From Tamarix chinensis (taxonomy: Eukaryota > Streptophyta > Magnoliopsida > Caryophyllales > Tamaricaceae), in NCBI GenBank assembly GCA_030549775.1, contig CM060172.1, positions 1,489,623 to 1,553,622 on the forward strand: DNA of 64,000 nt. Reading direction: 5' to 3'. The position numbers and the translations under genes are program-made. Shown piece after piece: positions 48,967-57,900 of the stretch. Within the stretch, counting starts at the first letter, position 1. The number at the start of each line of letters is the position of its first letter. The notes beneath the pieces are model-generated. The model did not search any database, had not been told where the DNA came from, and saw only the letters and a list, made by a program, of their open reading frames with translations.

Positions 48967-51900
48967 TGGCAGAACTCAGAATTTGAATGAATTTTTTTAT
49001 TTTAAACCCACAAAATCTTGCTTTCTTTATTTCAAGAGTTTAAACTTTGGATGGTGATAATGGGTATTATAGATCAAATAACTACTCATTTCCCTCATCT
49101 TCTTCTCTTTTCTATTTTGTGGTAGTTGCCCCAAATCCACCACCTCCCTTAGCTTGACTCAATTGTTTCTCAGATGCATCACCTGTTTAATCCTAAGAGC
49201 CTTGGGGTATTGACAAACTCCATTCCTCACCTTTTTTCATATTGTTCTTCATATGGATAAGGCAGTTATCCGTAGTTAGTTGCACACTAAATTCCTCACT
49301 TTTATAATGCTCTATGTGTGACACCACTATATTCTAAAAAGAAGTGGAAATAGATGTAGAGGTTCTAAATAGTTAACATAATAGTTAACAAGTGTAGATA
49401 TAGACACAACAAAAAATGTATTTAATTAATTATAATGGTGAGATCATGAGACAATCCTACCACGGTTTGTCAATATTGCAAGACCTTAACAAGGCCATGG
49501 AGATGTCAATTTTTATAATTTATTTACAAAGAACAATGATTACACAATAAAAAAAGATTTCAATTAATCCCAAAAAATAATGGAAAGTTATTCAACCACA
49601 ATTTCCCCCTACCAATATTCCACATCTAGGATTTTTTTATTGTTGTACTAAACAACACTTTTAATTCGCATATGTCAATAATAATTTAAAAGATCGGGCT
49701 TTTATTTAATTTTTGGGATTAATTGAAATCTTTTTTTTTTTGTTTACAAAGTTTTGATTTCTTTGTTGAAATCTTTTAAAATGATTACTGATGTTGGTGT
49801 TTTGCGAATTGAGGGATTATTTGAAAATTAGAATGGGGCTCTTTAGTAAAAAAATACTAAGGGGGAAATTAAGAGGAGAAAGGAGAGAAAAAGTGAGAGA
49901 GTTATATTATTAATATCGGGCTCAAAATTGATACAAGATTAGGATATGGGTAGAACGGGTGATGAGTAAAATGGCAAAATACTCTATGCTTGAGGACAAC
50001 AAACTTTCCCTATTCTACGTAGAAGATCGGCCTAATTTAGAATCGGTATAGCTACCAGCTTGGGGCCGGTCTGAGGGAGAGAGATGCTAGAAATTGTTGG
50101 GCCGACTCTTGTCTTTTGGGGTGGCATTCCAAAAGTCCGGGAGCATACTTATGTATTAACACACCAAGGTCACATACATGTAACATACTCATATGGTATT
50201 CATAACATGGCACACCAATACATGCATATGAATATTAAGAGTAACATGCTTTATGATAGACATGGGATCATGGATAATCATATATATCACAAGACTTAGG
50301 AATCATGGTTCACAACACATGCACATATAGACAGTATATTAAGAAATGTAAGCCACTTAAGGCATCTCTAAGGTCCATTTCATTTAATTAGAATTGTATC
50401 CATTTAATTATACATCCATTTAACTTAGAACAATAGATTGGATTATTGTAACACTCCTAAGTTTTAAAACGGAAAAAAATTATTTAAAAGAGTTAATAGC
50501 TGAAGCCAAAATATAAGATGTAGGAGTGTCCAGTTGCACCTAAATAGAAGAGACTCTCTATGCCTAGTTTATATTGGGTGCAAAGAAAAAGCAAACTCGT
50601 ACCTATAAATTAGGTGTGAGAATCACTTGATTCCACCATGATACAGGCTACTAAATAGAGAGAAGGAAGATATATAATAAAAATAGTAGACTAAGAGTCT
50701 ATAGAGAGATAGAGATACTCAGACAATCATAACCTATACTAATTTCGATTATGCACTCACTCAAGGTAAGTACATTAAGAATAGAAATCATCAGTCACCT
50801 GCAAAACAAAGTGGATACGCTCGTGGGAATGGACAACACCCATAAAAAGGATGATCATTACACTACATACTGAGTAAGATAATAATCTAGTTAAAGAAAA
50901 ATTACACAAAGTTATACGATTGCACAAGAGATAAACGTGCATATAGAATAACATATGATACTGACTTATTTATTAATTTCCAGGCCTTACAATATTAATG
51001 GTATGATCAATATCTATAATCTTATTTATGTTGAGTTCAGGACTCCACTATTCTCAACTGATGGAATGATATCATAAATATACAGCCTCGCATAAAGCTT
51101 CCATCCTCTATTCTCAACCTGTAGAATGGTATCAATAATATACAATTCTAGGACTAAACACTCCTGGCTACTATTTTCAAATAGTGAAACGGTATTAATA
51201 ATATACAACCCTAGGACGTAAAGCTCCTAGTTACTATTTTCGTCCGGTGGAATGGACGGTTACAACCGGTTTTGCCTCATGTGGTATTTCACTAATATTT
51301 ATCAATGATTTTGATCATTCAAATGATTTATTTAATTTGAGTTAAGGGACCCACTATTTTTAATCAGTGAAGCAGTATCATAAATGGAACCTTAGGGCAT
51401 AAAACTCCTAGCTGTTATTTTCATTCATCGGAATGGTATCATAATATATAACCCCAGAGCTTGGCCACTATTTTCATTGGTGGAACGGATAAACAACTAT
51501 TCTTGACTCATATGATCTTTTACTGTAAATGAGTAATATCTTATTCGTGGCCACTTATTTCATTGTCATCATGTGTACACATATAGATATGCAAAACACA
51601 CGACCCGATATATTTTCCACAGACAATCCATATTCCCCTTAAGAAACCCTAATTCATAAGTGAAGTATAAATTCTCTCCTGGTACTCATTTTATTACTGT
51701 TAATGACAAATTTTCTGCAAAAAGAAAATTGAAGAACAAAATATACTTTTATTGATTATTAATTATTGGATCGAATGTAGGTACAATCTCTGTATAAATT
51801 CGGTACAAGATTTAATATCCTCTGATTCAATCTCCTAGACAATTGATGGCGTTGTGATTCGCGATGTTGAATTTTGGGTTCAGCTTGTTCGGGGCTCGTC

Positions 51901-54900
51901 TTGAGAAACCTGTTGATGAAAATTTAATTTACCTGGTAAAGAGGGCATGATTTGGTGGTGCTTGATCCCTTCAAACAGGTTCAATGATGTTGAAGTTGCA
52001 ATGCTTCAACGTTTTCGACTTTGATGATCTGGAAAGCTTCGTTCTTCGATCATCGGATCTTACTTCTTCAATCTTCGGATCTTCGTTCTTCGGGTCCTCG
52101 ATCTTTAGCTTCAGAGTGCTTGGGAGCGTTCTCTCTATGAGCTCTTGATCTCAGGACTTTAGTGTGTCTTCAATGAGGAGGGGAGCCCTCTATTTATAGA
52201 GAAAAGGGCCTCCTTGGCTTTTGGGCTTGGGCCCGTCTCGCGTTGTAGACTTAAAAGTCATGCTTCATTTAACTTAATTTTACGGACTCATGACCTTTTG
52301 TGAAATAAATTAGGCCCATATTTAATTAAACTAAGCCCAATTAAAATATTTCGGCCCAATTTAATAAAATACGAGCGGGATGTAAACAATTAAAATATTT
52401 TATTTTAACATATAAATCCCAAATAATTTTAGGAATATTTAATTATTCCTAATTTATGTTGATTGATCATATAACAATCAAATATTATTTTTCTTCTTGT
52501 TATACTTTTTCGGTGTCAACAATTACCAAATTTAATACCTATACTTAAAATATTATTATTGATAATATACCCAAAAATCAAGGTTTAACTCCAATGTCGT
52601 ACACATGCGATAATACTATATTTAGGAGTACTATTTACATTTCCCACAAAACCCTAATTTCAAAATTTAACCATAATCATTCTCATAAGATCCCTATAAC
52701 TTCAAATTTTATATACATTCCCTAAATATTATTATTGACATCATATATAAAAAAATATAACATATAATGACTCATAGAAAAATTTCCACAGACAAGCCAT
52801 ATTCCCCCTAAGAAACCCTAATTCATAAGTGAAGTATAAATTCTCTCCTGGTGCTCATTTTATTACCAAATTTAATACCCATACTTAAAATATTATTATT
52901 GACAATATACCCAAAAATCAAGGTTTAACTCCAACGTCTTATACATGCGATAATATACTATATTTAGGAGTACTATTTACATTTCCCACAAAACCCTAAT
53001 TTTAGAATTTAACCATAATCCTTCTCATAAGATCCCTATAACTTCAAATTTTATATACATTCCCTAAATATTATTATTGACATCATATATGAAAAAATTT
53101 AACATATAATGACTCATATAAATACTTGTAATATAATATAAAATATTAGTTTATTGAACATTTATATTCAAATGATCACTAAATAATTATTAGAGTATAT
53201 AGTGAAATAAAAATTCATGCTGTAACGATCGTGACACATAATTTATCGTTAGCAACGCTTTGATGCTGCTGCACCACGACCACTATTTTATTGCCCGAGT
53301 CCAACTTCCAAGTCTTACACATGTGATAATAGCCTACCTTAAGATTACTATTCACCCTCCCACAAAACCTTAATTTTACAAATTAATTATAAATTTTCCC
53401 ATGAGACACATAAATTTCAAAATTTGATAGGTAATCCTAAAATGCAAATATTAACCACATATCCATAATTCAAGGTCAAATTCCAACATTCCATACATAT
53501 GATAAATGATTCTACCCTTAGGGTTACTATTGACGCCTAAAGCCACATTTTTTCATTTATTGGTCTTAGACCATTCATATTCACTCCAAACATTCCACAT
53601 AATATATCTACCCTAGTTTGAGTCATTTATCACATTAAAATACCCAATATTCCATTTTTAACCCATATTAATCAAAATGTTCAAATATCCATTTTTCTCA
53701 AAAATCTTATGAATCCCATTATGAATGATTTTTAGGCCTACAAGACATTCTATCATTACAAAAATGCATAGCCATAATTATATATATAAGTACTACACAC
53801 CATGATTCATCTCAACCAACAATATTTACAAACTCATATTTTCACTACTTTCTTACCTTTTCCTTCAACATATAACACCACATATCATATAGTACTATTA
53901 TCATGATAATATTTTCCATACAACAATTCCAAGCATGATTATACAAACAAATATAAACATTTGCACATAAAATTTCTAACTATTATATATATCTTTACCG
54001 ACGCGGTTCCTGTCTTTAAGTATGTAAGACCTGTTATTCTTCCTCCAAAACCATCAGAATATCATATAGAAGTCAAAATACACAATATTAGACTTAGGAA
54101 AAATTAGTCTAGGGGAAATTAAGCCAAAGGAGAGTGAGGAGAAATAGAGATAACCAAAAAGTGGAAGGCTTGGGCAGGGTGGTGCATGGAGGTAGCGTGG
54201 TGGCGAACATGGCGGGGGCATGGTGGCTAAGGTGGTAATGATGGTGGCGGTTAAGGGTGGTGGTGATGGGATTGGTGGGGGTTGGTGGTAGGTAGTGGCT
54301 AGTGGCCGATGGCAAGGGGTGGTGTGGTTGGTGGCAGGGAGAGAAAAGTGTAGGTAAAGGAAGGTGGGGGCTGGGTTGGGTTGCTAGAGGTGGTGGAGTT
54401 GGTGTTGATCGGTGATGGTTGGGCAATGGTGGTGGTTTGCAGGCGGCTATTAAGGTTGGGAGTGGTGTAGCCAGTAGTTAGGTAGAGTGAGAAAAGAAAA
54501 GAAGGTGAAAGAAGGCGGGAGCCAGGGGAAGGGAAGGAGTCGACAATGGTAGTGATGTTGGGGGTGACGAGTCACTTAGGTGTTGTCTGGGGCTGTAGGG
54601 CACGGGTGAGGAGGAAATGGGACATAGGGGGTGGTGGAGGTGCTGGGATGAGTGGACATGGGAAGGAGGAAAGGGAAGGGAACTTGGCCATGGTTGAGGA
54701 CGACGATAAGGGTGGTTGTGCTGGCGGCGATGGGCGGTGGTGGTGAGGAGGAGAATAAACAGAGAAGGGGTTGGGTTCTCGGTGATAACTCAAACAGGAG
54801 GAGGAAATGAAAGAAAGGGGAGAAGGAAGAAAAAAGGGGTGTGTGCTGCATGTATGTACACACACACACACACATATACAAGTATGGTTGGGAAAGTTGA

Positions 54901-57900
54901 CTGGGGAAAAGGAAGGGAAGAGGAAGAAGGCGATGGGCAAGGGTTGGGTTTGGCATGTAAGGGGGTAGGTGGGCAAAGGTAGAGGTGCAGTGGTGGGTTG
55001 CAAAGGTTGCAGGGCTGGGCGAAGGGGTAGACTGCATGGTCGGGAAAGGGAAAGGGAAGGACGATGTGGGATGTAGGGGTAAGGCCTTGTTTGGCCAAAA
55101 GAGGAAAAGGGGAAAAAGGAAAGGAAGAGGGAGGAGGTTGACTGGGGGGAAGAAAAATGGGCTGGGCTGGCATGTAAGCTGAGGAAGGAGAAAAAAGAAA
55201 GAAGGGGGTGGGCTGGGGCATAGGTTGGGAGAAGAGAGAGAAAGAAAAAAAAGGAAAAAAAGAAAAAGGGAAAAGAAAAAGGAAAAAGGGAAGAAGGAAA
55301 ATTTTTGGGTTTAAGATTAGGATTAGGTTTAGGTTTAAATTTAGGGAATTAATCTAAAATTTTATTTATCAATTATCAAGGGTTAAGGTTAGGCTAAAAA
55401 TATAATGACCTAGAAATTAGACTTATGATTCGATTTGGGGTCGAGGAATTTGGTTAAAAATAAAATTATTGATTATTTGAGATTTGGATTAGTTTAAAAC
55501 ATAAATTAATTGGGATTAGATGAAACTTTGGGGTATTACAATCATCCCCATGGTGTCTCCATATCCATGGAAGTCATCCAATAATCAAATTAACAATAGT
55601 CCGACCGAAGTTAAGAAACCTAGCCGAAGCTAAGTAAATACACCTAGGTTATTAGACCCTTTAGTATTGATACCTCCTAGGGTAGTAAAGACATAGGAAA
55701 GGCATAAGGATCAACTCGGGCTCTACCAGAAGGTAAATAATAATAATTAATTGAAGTCAACTAATCTTCATTAGCTAATCAAAGATTAGATAATGTAGAC
55801 CCACATAATGCTCAACATTTTCTTCTGCTTTATACGATTAGTGCTTTGCCATGCCAAGAGCATATGCCATACCAAGGCCCATCTACCATGTTGTTCCAAA
55901 TCATATCACATAAATATCATATCTTTTCCCGTTAAAGTTAATCAAAGGTGACAACATCATTAGTTAGTCAAATTATGCCAAAAAGGGTAATTGGAATATT
56001 CAATAATAATCACAGATATTCAAAATCATCATTTACTTTCAATTATTCTTCATTTGATTTGAAAGTTAAAAGTCTAGGTTAAAATCTAAAACAAAGGTCA
56101 AAGCTACGGTAAAACTTCCAAGAGCACCCCTCAATATATCACATAACATTGAAACTAGTTGATTGATTTGGATTGCACAATAGAAAGAAAAACATTTGAA
56201 TCAACACAACTATTCAATTGGTAGGATAGCTTTGACCGGTCCTGCACAAATAGTTGATTGGTGGCTTGCACAAGCCATATGTTAGAGAAAATTAGTGACA
56301 AAACATTTTTATCCTGCAACCAGCCAGCTAGTGAGGCATGTTGGTCGACTGGTATTACTAGTGGATTGGTTTCAACCCCAATTGGTTTAATGGTTTACTT
56401 AGGGACTTAGTCCTATATTTAAAACATGCTTTCTCACTTCAACCAAACATCAATCATGTTGCATACATATTATTAAAACTTGGAAATCACGGATAAGCAA
56501 TTTTATGCTTAAATCATGCTTAGGACTTCATAAATTTACCAATATTTATTAGTATTTAAGCATGTCATAGAAAACCTAATAAGCATGCTCGAACACTTAG
56601 CACAATTACTTCATGTTTCATGCTAGACATGCTCACATGTTGAAATCTCAACGTACTTGGGCTATATATTAGGTACGCACAAAATCTAAAAAGGAAAAAA
56701 ATTGAAATCTTGCTCAATCCCTAATATCATACTTTCTATGCATGCTTGCATATAATTCATAATCCTAAGGCTTACACAAACCCACCTACTCATTCACTTC
56801 ACACATTAAGTTAAGAATGATTTACCTTAGCTCAACTATTAAAATACCACAAAATAGAGAAGCCTTTTAGCTTTAGACCTTAAAATCTTAACCAGCTTTT
56901 AAAGAGAACACTAAAACTCAATAAAACTTCTTAAAAATCTTATAAAACTAAAACAAGAATAAAAAGTTAGAGAAGAAATAAAAAATGCATTACCTCTTCT
57001 CATAAGTTAAAAAATTAAGAGTAGAACTCAAGCTTATCTAACCCTCTTTTGCTTAAGAGAAAAAAAAGGCCCAAAGGGAGATAGACGGTGGATTAAAAGA
57101 AGGGAAAGAAGAGCAGAAACGGAGAATAGGAAGAGAAGAGTATATGGTGGAGAGGAAAGGAGAAGGGAGAATTTGAGAGAGAGAAAATGCTAACACTTAG
57201 AAAAATAATGAATGTGAGAAGAAGGCATAATGAGGTTGGGAAAAGGTACGGTCAAGAAACTGAAAGAGCCACAAGCTCCCTTCTTTTTGCCCCCAACTGT
57301 ACTTTAGAGACATTATGGGATTTTGTTTTGGCACTCTTCACTATGGGTTGGTCTAACTAGTTGGCTTCCTTTGTTTTGGGCGATCGTTCCTCATTGGTTC
57401 CCTAGTTTGGGCCACACATTGCTTGAGCTTCTTGTTCTAAAAATGTACCATTAGACTTTGGCTTCATATTAGGTAATTGCATGACTCTTGCTTGCCTCCT
57501 CATGTATTAGCTTTTAACCTGCGCCACCGCTCACCTGTATTTATGATTAAGTGGGATGGAGTATCCCCAGATCAAGCTACAATGAAGTTTGTTGTTGATT
57601 GTTGCTCCTTTCCTTATTACTAGCTTGAGGAAAAGCTTTTTTTTTAGGGAGAGCAAAGTTAGGGTACATGTTCATGGGCTGGGCCTACCTTTAGTCTCAC
57701 TTGGGCCTAGTGACCTAGTTTTAGCCCTTGCACGTTAGATTTGAGTCTATTAATAAGTATGAGGCAATACTTTTTTTTTTAAATTCTTTGTGGGTCTTAG
57801 TTAATTAATTAATTTATGTATTAAGGTAATAAGTAGGGATGGGAACGGGGTGGGTCGGGGAGGGGGACCCCATCCCCATCCTCGAACCCGATAAGAAAAA

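Larger units (their letters stand above)
48596..50441. other. Intron 9 DNA between LTRs H and I
   Basis: Mostly AT-rich. TGTGACACC at 49317 may be the start of one more decayed LTR copy. A foldback is listed separately. No gene seen. Confidence 0.4.
50447..55540 (+). mobile_element. Solo LTR copy I, 5094 bp, TSD ATTAT/ATCAT
   Basis: TGTAACACTCC to GGGGTATTACA, flanked by ATTAT (50442-50446) and ATCAT (55541-55545), one mismatch. Stem-loop 50535-50582 (TGCACCTAA/TTGGGTGCA), arrays 51045-51262 and 51350-51490, an internal 339-bp tandem duplication interrupted by LTR J, purine-rich GC-rich part 54100-55300, AT tail. More diverged than B-D and G in its array, which suggests greater age. Lies in intron 9, sense to the host gene by my convention. 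Confidence 0.85.

Noticed and set aside
54109..55221. Proline-rich frames on the minus strand
   Set aside because: Purine-rich block of LTR I, same explanation.
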